Part shown: one piece after another, positions 20,138 to 30,084 of the stretch
Position numbering within the stretch: the stretch's first letter is position 1
Layout: each line of letters begins with the position of its first letter
Assembly: GCA_018384365.1 (NCBI GenBank)
Contig: JAHAYX010000054.1
Location: forward strand, 83,316-147,315
Length of the DNA: 64,000 bases
Reading direction: 5' to 3'
From: Clostridiaceae bacterium
GTDB lineage: Bacteria; Bacillota; Clostridia; Oscillospirales; QAMX01
Position numbers and translations under genes: made by a program
Notes under the pieces: generated by a model
Databases searched by the model: none
Told to the model about the DNA's origin: nothing
What the model saw: the letters and a program-made list of their open reading frames with translations, nothing else

Positions 20138-20953
20138 GTGAAAACGTTACCGGTAGCACTTCAGATTTACACGGTCCGCGACGAAGCGGAGCGGGATTTT
20201 GCCAAAACCATGCGTGCTGTGCACGAAATGGGTTATGATTATGTGGAGCCGGCCGGGCTTTATGGAATTCCGGCGCCGGAGTACCGACGGATTCTGGAGG
20301 AAAACGGTCTGAAAGCGATTTGTGCCCATGTGCCGATCGTGGAACTGATCTCCGATCTGGACCGCACACTGGCGGATTACCGGGAAATCGGCTGCGAATA
20401 CCTGGCCATCCCGTACCTGCCCGAGGAAATGCGTCCGGGAACGCCGGGATTTGCCGAAACGCTGCGCCAGATCGAGCGCATTGCCCGCGCTTCTGCGGCG
20501 CTTGGCATGCCGCTTTTGTATCACAACCACGATTTTGAATTTGTGCAGATGGAGGATGGCAGCTTCGGCCTGGATTATCTCTATCGTGTGATTCCGGCAG
20601 AACTTCTGCAGACCGAACTGGACGTTTGCTGGGTAAAGGTCGCGGGACAGGATCCGGTTTCCTATATCCGGCGCTATGCCGGCCGCAGTCCGATTGTGCA
20701 TTTGAAGGATTTTGTCGGGGAAAAGAGCGAAAATATGTACGAACTGATCGGAATGGAGAAAAAACCGTCCGCCGCGCCGCAATCCTTTGCCTTCCGGCCG
20801 GTGGGACAGGGCGTGCAGGATTTCCCGCCGATTCTGGAAGCTGCTGTGGAGGCCGCCGCACGCTATGTTGTTGTGGAACAGGACGCCTGGCAGGGTCCGT
20901 CGCTCGCGGCGGCGCGTGAAAGCCGCGAATATCTGCGTTCGCTTGGATGGTGA
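20138..20953 (+). CDS. Sugar phosphate isomerase/epimerase family protein
   Basis: LQIYTVRDEAERDFAKTMRAVHEMGYDYVEPAGLYG, LLYHNHDFEF, VHLKDF. Confidence 0.92.
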   Translation: MKTLPVALQIYTVRDEAERDFAKTMRAVHEMGYDYVEPAGLYGIPAPEYRRILEENGLKAICAHVPIVELISDLDRTLADYREIGCEYLAIPYLPEEMRPGTPGFAETLRQIERIARASAALGMPLLYHNHDFEFVQMEDGSFGLDYLYRVIPAELLQTELDVCWVKVAGQDPVSYIRRYAGRSPIVHLKDFVGEKSENMYELIGMEKKPSAAPQSFAFRPVGQGVQDFPPILEAAVEAAARYVVVEQDAWQGPSLAAARESREYLRSLGW

Positions 20954-21013
20954 CCTTTCCCTGCGCGCGGAATCAGGGAAAACCGGACGGAAATCAGGAC
21001 GCAGGAGGTGCCC

Positions 21014-22306
21014 ATGAAAAGGACATCTGTAATCGGAATATGGATTCTGGTACTTTTGCTGCTGTTTACGTCGTGTACGGGCGAAAACGCTGGTATGCCG
21101 GAAATGTCGGACCAGGCGGCTGCTGCGCCGGAGACCGGCGGCACAGAAGATACGGGAGAGACAGAAAAACCTACACCGGATGCTGAACCGGCGCAGGCGC
21201 CATACCTGCCCGGCTGGGACGAGGAGGTGCCGTCGCTCTGTGAGACCTATGACGGGGTTTTCCGCGTCGGTGCGGCGGTGAACACTGCACAGCTCCGGGA
21301 AGGCACGGATTTTTACCGCCTCATCACCCGGCATTACAACACGTTTGTGACCGAAAATGAGATGAAGCCGATGTATTTGAATCCGTCGGAGGGAACGTTC
21401 TGTTTTGACGCTGCGGACCGCTTTGTGGAATTCGGCGAGGAGAATGACGTGCTTCTGCGCGGCCATACGCTGGTATGGCATTCTCAGGCCCCCGACTGGT
21501 GGTTCCTGGGCGAGGACGGCGGCCGCGCCGAAAGCGAGCAGCTGCTGGCCCGCCTGGAAGAGTATATTACGACCGTTGTTTCCCGCTATAAGGGCCGCAT
21601 CCATACCTGGGATGTTGTGAATGAAGCGGTTTCCGATTCAAACGGCGGGCTCCGCCGCGACAGCGAGTCCTCGCAGTATGCGTCCATTATTGGGGATCTG
21701 GATGGGGACGGCAAAGATACGGACTATATCGAAAAGGCGTTTTACTGGGCTGACGCCGCCGACCCGGACGCGCAGCTGATCCTTAACGATTATAGTCTGG
21801 AAAGCGACGTGAATAAGCTGAACGCCTTCTACAAACTGGCGAAAGAACTGCTGGAAAAGGGTGTTCCGATTGACGGCGCGGGAATTCAGGCGCATATCCA
21901 GATTGGATATCCCTCCATTGCCGTGTTTGAAATGGCAATTGAAAAACTTGCGGAACTGAAAGAGATAAGCCCGGATTTTACGGTGCAGATTACGGAACTG
22001 GATGTATCTATTTTTGACTGGGGAGACCAGAGCACCGAAAAGGAACTGACTCCGGAGCTGCAGACAAAGCTGGCGGAGCGCTATGCCGATCTGTTTGAGA
22101 TGTTCCGGCGTCAGGCAGAGAAGGGAAATCTCGACATGGTGGTGACCTGGGGCGTGTATGACGGCCGGAGCTGGCTGGATAACTACCCCGTATCGGGGCG
22201 GACGAATGCACCGCTGCTTTTCGACCGTCAGATGTATACAAAACCGGCCTTCTGGGGCGTGATCGACCGGGCTTTGATCCCGGACGCCGTGGCAGAAATG
22301 CCATGA
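21014..22306 (+). CDS. GH10 endo-1,4-beta-xylanase, predicted lipoprotein
   Basis: Lipobox LLLLFTSC; FYRLITRHYNTFVTENEMKPMYLNPSEG, HTLVWHSQAPDWW, TWDVVNEAVSD, TELDVSIFDWG; RBS AGGAGG. Confidence 0.95.
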   Translation: MKRTSVIGIWILVLLLLFTSCTGENAGMPEMSDQAAAAPETGGTEDTGETEKPTPDAEPAQAPYLPGWDEEVPSLCETYDGVFRVGAAVNTAQLREGTDFYRLITRHYNTFVTENEMKPMYLNPSEGTFCFDAADRFVEFGEENDVLLRGHTLVWHSQAPDWWFLGEDGGRAESEQLLARLEEYITTVVSRYKGRIHTWDVVNEAVSDSNGGLRRDSESSQYASIIGDLDGDGKDTDYIEKAFYWADAADPDAQLILNDYSLESDVNKLNAFYKLAKELLEKGVPIDGAGIQAHIQIGYPSIAVFEMAIEKLAELKEISPDFTVQITELDVSIFDWGDQSTEKELTPELQTKLAERYADLFEMFRRQAEKGNLDMVVTWGVYDGRSWLDNYPVSGRTNAPLLFDRQMYTKPAFWGVIDRALIPDAVAEMP

Positions 22307-22322
22307 CAAGGCAAATAAAACG

Positions 22323-22363
22323 AAAAGGCTTCCGCCGGAATCATTTCGGCGGAAGCCTTTTTT
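22323..22363. terminator. Terminator between convergent genes
   Basis: AAAAGGCTTCCGCCG...CGGCGGAAGCCTTTTTT. Confidence 0.88.
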
Positions 22364-22367
22364 AAAC

Positions 22368-23537
22368 TTACATCACATAGGACTTATCAACCTGGATGAC
22401 CGTGAAGTAATTCGGATATTTCTCCTGAATTTTCTTCGTGATGAGGTCGATAGCCTCCTGATCCGTGAGCTGGACGTCCATGGGCACGACGACGTCAAAA
22501 ATCAGGTTCGTGTGGGTGCGGCCGGTTACCATCCGGAAATCGTGAACGGTCAGCTTCGGATGAATGCTGTGCGCAATTTCGGCAACCTCACTCCGCAGCT
22601 GTGTGATGGCCTCGTTGTTTGTCTCGATCGGGTCCATATGTATCGTGGCATCACAGCCCAATTTGCTGCGCAGTTCCCGTTCGATCAGGTCGATTTTGTC
22701 ATGCAGGGCAAAGATATCGCCATTTCCGTTGACTTCTCCGTGCAGGGAAACCATAATGCGGCCGGGACCGTAATCGTGAACGATCAGGTCGTGCATACCG
22801 ACGATTTCCTCGTGAGACATGACGATGTCGTGCACCTGCTTGACAAAGTCCGGATCCGGGGGATTGCCGAGCAGGGGACTGAGCGTTTCGCGCGCGGCGC
22901 TGTATCCGGCAAACAGGATGAAGCAGGCCACCGCAACGCCGCACCAGCCGTCGATGTTGATGCCGGTGAAGCGCATGATGAGAATGGCAATCAGGACAAA
23001 TGTGGTTGCAATTGCATCGCTCAGGCTGTCTGTTGCCGTGGCACGCATTGCCGCGGAATCAATCCGCCTGGAAATACGGCGATTATAGAAGCTCATATAA
23101 AGCTTGACGCAGATGGAAACAACCAGAATGAGGATGGAGAGCAGACTGGTATCGATATCGTCGGGGTGCAGGATCTTTTCAATGGAGCTTTTGCCGAGCT
23201 CGAAGCCCATCAGGATGATGGCGGCCGAAACGATAAAGCCGGAGATATATTCAATCCGTCCGTGGCCGAAGGGATGGTCTGCATCCGGCTTCATGCCGGC
23301 AAATTTGAAGCCGATCAGCGTGATGAGCGAGGAACCGGCATCGGAAAGGTTGTTGAACGCATCGCTCATGATGGCGATGGAACCGCACTGCAGGCCGGCC
23401 AGATATTTTCCGAGGAAAAGCAGGATATTCAAGCAGATCCCCACAATGCTGGCCAGTATGCCGTAAGACCGGCGGACCTTTTGATCGCCGACGTTCGCGT
23501 AGTCTTTAATAAATAGTCGGGAAAGCAACGTAATCAT
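22368..23537 (-). CDS. Cation diffusion facilitator family transporter
   Basis: SIAIMSDAFNNLSDAGSSLITLIGFK, PDADHPFGHGRIEYISG, C-terminal cytoplasmic domain. Confidence 0.95.
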   Translation of the reverse strand: MITLLSRLFIKDYANVGDQKVRRSYGILASIVGICLNILLFLGKYLAGLQCGSIAIMSDAFNNLSDAGSSLITLIGFKFAGMKPDADHPFGHGRIEYISGFIVSAAIILMGFELGKSSIEKILHPDDIDTSLLSILILVVSICVKLYMSFYNRRISRRIDSAAMRATATDSLSDAIATTFVLIAILIMRFTGINIDGWCGVAVACFILFAGYSAARETLSPLLGNPPDPDFVKQVHDIVMSHEEIVGMHDLIVHDYGPGRIMVSLHGEVNGNGDIFALHDKIDLIERELRSKLGCDATIHMDPIETNNEAITQLRSEVAEIAHSIHPKLTVHDFRMVTGRTHTNLIFDVVVPMDVQLTDQEAIDLITKKIQEKYPNYFTVIQVDKSYVM

Positions 23538-23692
23538 AACAAAAAACCTCTATTCATTCTGATTCATTCATTGCGGCATTGGATTCTCTCCATCATACTA
23601 TAAACTGTAAGAACCGTCAATAGTTTTCCATGTGATTTTGAAAACAGGAACGGCGGCAGGAAGAGTGGAAGAGAAAGGAAAGAAAAACGCCT

Positions 23693-23718
23693 GCCGGAAT
23701 AGCACCGGCAGACGCTGC
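23693..23718 (-). terminator. Intrinsic terminator
   Basis: Minus strand GCGTCTGCCGG-tgctatt-CCGGCAGGCG-TTTTT. Confidence 0.75.
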
Positions 23719-23741
23719 TGCGCAGGGAAAAGAAAGGGGAC

Positions 23742-24311
23742 TCAGATGTTTTCCCGGATTTCTTCGACGATTTCCAGAACCTCGATGTCACCGGCTGCAA
23801 GCGTTTCCCAGATCGGCGGCTCCCCGTCCACATTCGGCAGGTTTTGCCAATAATGATCTGCCATGGCACGGTTTTCCGCTTTGTTCAAGGAAGGGGAAAA
23901 GCAATTGTTGGCGTCCCCCACGAAGATACTGCCGCGCACCTTCAGCTTGACAATATGATAGGTGGGCCGCTTCCAGTCCACAAAGAGCTGGCTCCACAGT
24001 TTGGAGTCGGAGAGCAGCTGCGATACGTACAGGCAGGAGAGTCGGGAAGGATAGTCCGGGTATTTTTCGCGTCTGACTTCCTCAAGCGCCAGTTCGCGCA
24101 GCGCAACAGCCGTGTGGTGTTCCAGCGCTGCGGCGTCAAAACGCTCCGGGTGCGCATAAATTTCTTCCACGATCGGCCTTTTTTCCATGACACGGCGCCA
24201 GACACCGTTGTGATGCGTTTCGTCAAAGAAAATGTGCTGGCCGATATGCATAGGCCGGTCGGTCACAACATGATAAGCCGTGAATTCCGGCGGTGTGCAG
24301 TTCTGATGCAT
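23742..24311 (-). CDS. DUF2441-like conserved protein
   Basis: YHVVTDRPMHIGQHIFFDETHHNGVWRRV N-terminus resembles DUF2441 proteins. Confidence 0.55.
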   Translation of the reverse strand: MHQNCTPPEFTAYHVVTDRPMHIGQHIFFDETHHNGVWRRVMEKRPIVEEIYAHPERFDAAALEHHTAVALRELALEEVRREKYPDYPSRLSCLYVSQLLSDSKLWSQLFVDWKRPTYHIVKLKVRGSIFVGDANNCFSPSLNKAENRAMADHYWQNLPNVDGEPPIWETLAAGDIEVLEIVEEIRENI

Positions 24312-24327
24312 AAAAGAGAGTCCTCTC

Positions 24328-25596
24328 TCAATACTGAAAATGATTAAAAAGCAGACCTGTCAGAATTTTCGGGTAAAAATAAGTGGATTTCTGCGGCATT
24401 TTGTCACCCGCCAGCGCAACGTCCTTGATCTGACGCACGCGCGTGGGGTTGATGATAAACGCGGCCTGTGCGCGGCCCGCGTCCACTTCAGCAATCGCCT
24501 CCGCCGCGTCACGCGTATAGCGCAGATTTTCTCCACGCGCCATATTTTCGCGGTCGATGCCGAAGCACGGTTCGAGGATCAGGCTGTGCAGGATGGCAAC
24601 GTCCAGCCCGCAGTAAGCGGCGGAACGGTCCGGCGCGGCGGCAGACATTGCCGCAGGATCGGTCAGCGTCAGGAGCCAGGCTTTGCTGCCTGCATAAAAG
24701 ACAAAAGCGGGCGCTTCCGCCTGCGCAAGCAGGGCATTCATTTCCTCCGTCCGGATTTCACGCGCGGCAAACGTCCCGGCCAGCGCAGCAAGTGTCTTTT
24801 TGGCGCTGAAATCGGAAAGTCCGAACAAAATACGGTGCGTCGGCAGGACGACAAGGCCCGGCTGGTCGATATCGACCAGCATCATCATCACGCAGTCTGC
24901 ATTGCCTGCATCCCCTTTTGTCTCGCGCAGGTAATTGCGGTAATTGATCGCGGTTTCATAGCGGTGATGTCCGTCTGCGATGAAGAGCTGATGCCCGGCA
25001 AAGGCATCAGTCAGGGCTGAACACTGTGCCTCGTCGCTTTCGATCCACAGACGGTGGGTCACGCCGTCGGCATAGGTGAATGCAATATCGGGGCGGCGCG
25101 CAGCCATGCGGTCGATTTTCGGCGTAATGGTGTGCTCGTCGTCGATATACATGGAATACACCTGGCTGAAGTTGCAGCCGGTGGCAACCATCAGGTCAAA
25201 ACGGTCCTTTTTTGCTTTGGAAAGCGTTTCTTCATGCGGCAGTACAATTCCTTTGGAAAACTCCTCCAGTACAACGCGCGCAATGACGCCGCGCAGGGAA
25301 TAGGTTCGGCCACCGACGGAGAATTCCTCCTCGTAGACATAGAAAGCGTCGCGGTCGCGGATTTCCAAAACGCCCTCGTCCAGCCATTTCTTCAATGTGG
25401 CGGCGGCATTGGCATACCGCGCCGCGCCTTCGCCCGGCGCCAGCTCCAGACGGATTGCGTTGTGCGGTTCCTCCTGATAGAGCCGTGCCTGCTCGGCAGG
25501 CGGGATGATATCATACGGCGGGCAGCAGAGCTTTGCCAGCTCCGCCGGACGGTTTTCATGAAACATCATTGCGCGAAACGGTCTTACTTCGGCCAT
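24328..25596 (-). CDS. DUF1015 family protein
   Basis: VRPFRAMMFHENRPAELAKLCCPPYDIIPPAE, VLPHEETLSKAKKDRFDLMVATGCNFSQVYSMY, IADGHHRYETAINYR. Confidence 0.88.
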   Translation of the reverse strand: MAEVRPFRAMMFHENRPAELAKLCCPPYDIIPPAEQARLYQEEPHNAIRLELAPGEGAARYANAAATLKKWLDEGVLEIRDRDAFYVYEEEFSVGGRTYSLRGVIARVVLEEFSKGIVLPHEETLSKAKKDRFDLMVATGCNFSQVYSMYIDDEHTITPKIDRMAARRPDIAFTYADGVTHRLWIESDEAQCSALTDAFAGHQLFIADGHHRYETAINYRNYLRETKGDAGNADCVMMMLVDIDQPGLVVLPTHRILFGLSDFSAKKTLAALAGTFAAREIRTEEMNALLAQAEAPAFVFYAGSKAWLLTLTDPAAMSAAAPDRSAAYCGLDVAILHSLILEPCFGIDRENMARGENLRYTRDAAEAIAEVDAGRAQAAFIINPTRVRQIKDVALAGDKMPQKSTYFYPKILTGLLFNHFQY

Positions 25597-25732
25597 ACAT
25601 TCACCTCAAAAAAATTTTGGTTTATTTTGAAAATTCCAAGGCACAGAATCCCCGGATATACAGGAACTGGCGTGATAAACTTCCCGCATTGGGAAATACT
25701 AATGGCGTCCCAAAAATGCGGAGGTGCGAAGA

Positions 25733-25900
25733 ATGAATAATTTTGTAAAAGGCGCCGCGGCTGGCCTTCTGGTCGGTTCGGCGGTCGCAATGATAGCGAT
25801 ACCGATGACACACAAGCAAAGCCCCAGAAAGCGCGTCAGCCGCGCATTGAAATCGATGGGTGACCTCGTCGAGGATATCGGTGGGGTTTTCCGGGGCTGA
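25733..25900 (+). CDS. Small YtxH-like membrane protein (55 aa), absent from the supplied ORF track
   Basis: GGAGG RBS; MNNFVKGAAAGLLVGSAVAMIAIPMTHKQSPRKRVSRALKSMGDLVEDIGGVFRG: Gly/Ala TM helix then basic/amphipathic tail. Confidence 0.7.
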   Translation: MNNFVKGAAAGLLVGSAVAMIAIPMTHKQSPRKRVSRALKSMGDLVEDIGGVFRG

Positions 25901-25919
25901 GGCAGGAGAGATCCTGCCT

Positions 25920-27212
25920 TTACATATCGGCAAGCTCTCCCGTGAGATGGTCTCCGTCTGCGGCGGTGATCCGCACGCGGCGAATCTGACCCTTTAAGTC
26001 CTCCGGATATGCGACGCTGATGGGCAGATAGTTTCTGGTGTGACCCTGTTGTACGCCGGGGACGCCTGCTTCAAAGAGTACGTCGTCTAAGAGTCCCGCC
26101 TGACTGCGCAGGAACGCATCGCGCATTTCTGCGGCAACTGCGGCGGCCTCATGCGCGCGCGCCTCCCGTACAGCGCGCGGCAGCTGCGTCATGGCGGCAG
26201 CCGGCGTACCGGGCCGCTCGGAATACGGAAAGACGTGCATGGCGGAAAAGGAACATTTGCGGAGGAAGGCAAGCGTTTCGGTAAATTCCTCCTCTGTTTC
26301 GCCGGGGAAGCCCGTGATCAGATCGGCTGTGATGCCTGCATGCGGGAAAAACTCCCGCAGCAGGGAAACGGATTCATAAAACCGCGCGGTATCATAGCGC
26401 CGGTGCATACGCGAGAGGGTGGCGTCGCAGCCAGACTGCAGGGAGAGATGAAAATGCGGCAAAAGATTTGGCAGCGCGGCCATGCGGCGGCAGAATTCCC
26501 GCGTGACTGTGCGCGGTTCCAGCGAGCCCAGATGGATGCGTACTTCCGGCGCTGCCCGGCAAAGCGCTTCCAGCAGATCGGCAAGCCCGGTACCATCGCG
26601 GAAGTCCAGCCCGTAGGAAGAAATCTCAATGCCGGTCAGCACGATTTCCAGATACCCCTCGCCGCGGAGTCGCTGCACCTCCGAAACCGCGTCCGCAAGC
26701 GGCAGCGAGCGCACATGGCCGCGGGAATAGGGAATCATGCAGTACGTACAGTAGTTGTCGCAGCCGTCCTGCACCTTCAGCAGTGCGCGGGTGCGGCCCT
26801 CAAAGCCGCCGGCCGGCAAAAACTCAAACGCTTCGCCGCGCGCATACGGCGCGACGTGGGTTTCCGGGGAACGTCCGGCAAAAGCCTGTTCGAGCAGCGT
26901 GAGGAACCGTTCGCGGTCCCGCGTGCCAAACACAACGTCGGCGCCGAGCGCGGACGCGGCCTCGGGAGAAACCTGCGCAAAACAGCCGCAGATGCCGATG
27001 ACGGCCTCCGGCGCACGCCGGCGGGCGCCGCGCACCATTTGCCGGGATTTGCGGTCGCTCTCCGCCGTAACGGTGCAGGTATTGATGACGTAAACATCCG
27101 CCGGGGCGGAAAACGGCACGATTTCGTGGCCGCGCGCCCGGGCAAGCTGTTCCAGCGCCTGTGTATCAAACTGATTGGCTTTGCAGCCAAGCGTGTAAAA
27201 AGCAAATTTCAT
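25920..27212 (-). CDS. mtaB: tRNA t(6)A37 methylthiotransferase MtaB
   Basis: KFAFYTLGCKANQFDTQ, radical SAM CDNYCTYCMIPYSRG, C-terminal TRAM-like region. Confidence 0.93.
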   Translation of the reverse strand: MKFAFYTLGCKANQFDTQALEQLARARGHEIVPFSAPADVYVINTCTVTAESDRKSRQMVRGARRRAPEAVIGICGCFAQVSPEAASALGADVVFGTRDRERFLTLLEQAFAGRSPETHVAPYARGEAFEFLPAGGFEGRTRALLKVQDGCDNYCTYCMIPYSRGHVRSLPLADAVSEVQRLRGEGYLEIVLTGIEISSYGLDFRDGTGLADLLEALCRAAPEVRIHLGSLEPRTVTREFCRRMAALPNLLPHFHLSLQSGCDATLSRMHRRYDTARFYESVSLLREFFPHAGITADLITGFPGETEEEFTETLAFLRKCSFSAMHVFPYSERPGTPAAAMTQLPRAVREARAHEAAAVAAEMRDAFLRSQAGLLDDVLFEAGVPGVQQGHTRNYLPISVAYPEDLKGQIRRVRITAADGDHLTGELADM

Positions 27213-27386
27213 GGAATACCCCATTTTATTCGGAATCCTGCAAATTCATGCGAATCATGTTTTATTATAGTATAACTTCCGCTTTAAAACAAGGCCGAAA
27301 ACGGTCGGAAAACGCATAAATTCATCGTCCTGACATAGAATACTCCTGTCAAACCGTAAAAATTCCTGTAATATAGGTGGTATTCT

Positions 27387-28520
27387 ATGAAAAAACTGTT
27401 TTTTGCAGTGCTTGCAGCGCTGATGCTCACCGCAGGCACATTTGCCGCGCCGGCGCCGCCGGAAGTTGCCGCGCCCAGCGCGATTTTGGTGGAGAGAACC
27501 TCCGGCACCGTGCTGTATGAGAAGAATTCGCATGAAAAACTGGCCCCTGCCAGCGTGACAAAGATCATGACTATGCTGCTGACGGTGGAGGCACTGGAAC
27601 GGGGACAGATCAGACTGGAGGACGAAGTCGTTACTTCCGACCACGCGGCCTCTATGGGCGGTTCCCAGATTTATCTGGAGCCCGGCGAGCGGATGTCCCT
27701 GCACGATATGCTGAAATCCATCGCGGTCAGCTCCGCAAACGATGCCTGTGTTGCGGTGGCGGAACACATCGCGGGAAACGAGGCAACTTTTGTCGCCATG
27801 ATGAATGACCGCGCCGCGGCGCTGGGTATGCAGGACACACATTTTGTCAACTGCTGCGGTCTGGATTCCGAGGAACATTACACGACGGCCTATGATATTT
27901 CCCTGATGTCCCGCGAGCTTTTAAAACACGAAATGATCCGCGCTTACACGACCATCTGGATGGACACCGTTCGTGGCGGGGAGTTCGGGCTTTCCAACAC
28001 CAATAAGCTGGTCCGCTTCTATGACGGAACCACCGGAGTAAAGACCGGTTATACCTCGAAGGCCGGGTACTGCGTTTCCGCATCCGCAGAGCGGGAGGGG
28101 ATGGAACTGATTGCCGTCATCATGAAAGCCGACACGTCTCCGCACCGCAATGCGGACGCCTCCGGGCTTTTGAACTTCGGATTTGCGAACTATGCGGTGG
28201 TGGGCCTTGGCGAAGGGGAAAACGGCGCGGAGGAAATCCCTGTCATATTGGGCAGACAGGACTGCGTGAAGGTAGAACTTGCGGAAAATGCACAGGTGCT
28301 GATTGAAAAGGCGCAGGCGCCGAAGGTGGAAAAGCAGCTGGTGCTGGCGGAAAGCCTGGAGGCGCCCGTTGAAAAGGGCCAGAAGGTGGGAACGCTGGTT
28401 TTCTCGCTGGAAGGAGAGCAGCTGGCAGAGGTTCCAGTTGTCGCAGCGGACGCGGTGGAGCGTCTTGGCACAATGGATATCTACGGCGACATTCTGAAGT
28501 CCTTACTTTTGAAGAAATAA
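27387..28520 (+). CDS. D-alanyl-D-alanine carboxypeptidase (DacA/PBP5-type)
   Basis: LAPASVTKIMTMLLTVEAL (SxxK), SSAND, KTGYTSKAGYC (KTG); signal peptide. Confidence 0.96.
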   Translation: MKKLFFAVLAALMLTAGTFAAPAPPEVAAPSAILVERTSGTVLYEKNSHEKLAPASVTKIMTMLLTVEALERGQIRLEDEVVTSDHAASMGGSQIYLEPGERMSLHDMLKSIAVSSANDACVAVAEHIAGNEATFVAMMNDRAAALGMQDTHFVNCCGLDSEEHYTTAYDISLMSRELLKHEMIRAYTTIWMDTVRGGEFGLSNTNKLVRFYDGTTGVKTGYTSKAGYCVSASAEREGMELIAVIMKADTSPHRNADASGLLNFGFANYAVVGLGEGENGAEEIPVILGRQDCVKVELAENAQVLIEKAQAPKVEKQLVLAESLEAPVEKGQKVGTLVFSLEGEQLAEVPVVAADAVERLGTMDIYGDILKSLLLKK

Positions 28521-28657
28521 TCCGGCGCGCGGACGGTTTCCGCGCGCTACATAAGGCTCCTGAAAAATAATTTACATGTTACGCATTGCCACCGTGCAAA
28601 ATCTGTGTTAAAATACAGGTAGTCAGTTCCCCATGACAGAAAAGGAGGAGATGCGAT

Positions 28658-29071
28658 TTGGTTAAGGTAATTGTCGGCAAGAAGGGTTCAGGCAAGACCA
28701 AGATGTTGATTGATATGGTAAATCATGCCGTGGATGAGGATCATGGAAGCATCGTTTGCATAGAGGCAGGACGTAATCTGACTTATGATATTAACCACGC
28801 GGCACGTTTGATTGATATATGCGATTATCCGCTTGCACCCGGTGTCGACTCTCTGTTTGCTTTTATCTGCGCAGTATACGCACAGAATTTTGATGTGACA
28901 AACATCTTCATCGACAGCCTGCAGAAAGCTGCCCGTGTGGATGATATTGCGGAGTTCGAACGCTTTATCAAGCAGCTCGACGAGTTCAGTGAGCAGCACC
29001 ATATCAAGTTTACGGTGATGCTGAGCTGTGATCGCGATGTGGCGGAAGAGCATCTGAGCAAATACTTATAA
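28658..29071 (+). CDS. Small P-loop ATPase-like conserved protein
   Basis: VKVIVGKKGSGKTKMLIDMVN (Walker A); TTG start with AAAGGAGG RBS. Confidence 0.7.
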   Translation: MVKVIVGKKGSGKTKMLIDMVNHAVDEDHGSIVCIEAGRNLTYDINHAARLIDICDYPLAPGVDSLFAFICAVYAQNFDVTNIFIDSLQKAARVDDIAEFERFIKQLDEFSEQHHIKFTVMLSCDRDVAEEHLSKYL

Positions 29072-29084
29072 AAGCTGACAGCAG

Positions 29085-29118
29085 GCGCCGCGCCACAAAC
29101 GCGGCGCTTTCCTTTTTT
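29085..29118 (+). terminator. Intrinsic terminator
   Basis: GCGCCGCG...CGCGGCGC then TTTCCTTTTTT. Confidence 0.75.
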
Positions 29119-29184
29119 ACGCCGCATGCGCATAGGGAGAAGCGGCGTGCATATACTGAAAAAGACAAAACTTACGCGAGGTGC

Positions 29185-29925
29185 TTGATTTTGGGACGCA
29201 GACGTTCTGGCGGCTGTTTATACGCAGTTATTTTCTTTATCGCGTTGATTCTCTCCATCCTGCTGCTTGCCGTGATGTTTTCATCGGTGAAAAGCACGGA
29301 CGGCGGAACCCTTTTGACCGAAATCCTGGAACGGATTGGCATAGAAAGTAAAAATGAGGATTCCTCCGGTGAGAAAAGCGGGGGAAGCGGGGCGGGCCGC
29401 CCGGGCCTTTCCGGCCAGAACAGCCCGGAGGACGAAACATCGGACTCCGGCATCGCTGCCTTACCTTCCACGGATGCCATCCGTATTGAAGTAACGCAGG
29501 AAAAACTGCGGGAACTGCTGGAAGCCGCCATGGAGGATTCTTTCCCGCTGACGCTGGACGAAGTGGTGATTTCGGCGGATTCCACGCTGACCTTTTCCGG
29601 CCGGGCGGAACGCGATCGGTTCCTGGAAATGCTGGAGGATGAAGGTTCGGCGCTTGGTGCGCTGGAACGGATGACGCTGCAGCTGGCACCGGAGGAAATA
29701 CCGTTCAGCGCACGGGTCGGCGTGACCTATGACGCAGCGGAAGGGACGATTGCGCTGGAACCCCAGGAACTGACGGTGGCGGAGCTTTCCATTCCGACGG
29801 CGCTGCTGCCGGATGCTCTGGTGGAAAAGCTGAACACGGCGCTGACAGACTTTTTCGCAACCTATGGGCGGACGCCGGCCGGCGTGACGCTTTATGATGG
29901 CTATATGCGCATTTACTTTGAATAA
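29185..29925 (+). CDS. Hypothetical single-pass membrane/exported protein
   Basis: N-terminal TM (LYAVIFFIALILSILLLAVMF), Ser/Gly-rich linker, folded-looking C-terminus; no family recognised. Confidence 0.6.
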   Translation: MILGRRRSGGCLYAVIFFIALILSILLLAVMFSSVKSTDGGTLLTEILERIGIESKNEDSSGEKSGGSGAGRPGLSGQNSPEDETSDSGIAALPSTDAIRIEVTQEKLRELLEAAMEDSFPLTLDEVVISADSTLTFSGRAERDRFLEMLEDEGSALGALERMTLQLAPEEIPFSARVGVTYDAAEGTIALEPQELTVAELSIPTALLPDALVEKLNTALTDFFATYGRTPAGVTLYDGYMRIYFE

Positions 29926-29971
29926 ATGCGTGGAATCCCGACTAAAACAACGATTTTTTTGAGAAAAAGTG

Positions 29972-30000
29972 TTGACAATTCCCTGCTCAAATGATATACT
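29972..30000 (+). promoter_or_regulatory. rplU operon promoter
   Basis: TTGACA-17-TATACT. Confidence 0.8.
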
Positions 30001-30006
30001 TTCAAA

Positions 30007-30084
30007 GGCCGCATTTGGGCGGGTTATAAGTCGGCTTGCCGCACCCGCCGGAGCGTGACTCTAAAGAAGAAGAGAGGTTATTTC
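30007..30084 (+). ncRNA. Putative ribosomal protein L21 leader
   Basis: Structured GC-rich leader GGCCGCATTTGGGCGGGTTATAAGTCGGCTTGCCGCACCCGCC directly upstream of rplU. Confidence 0.65.
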
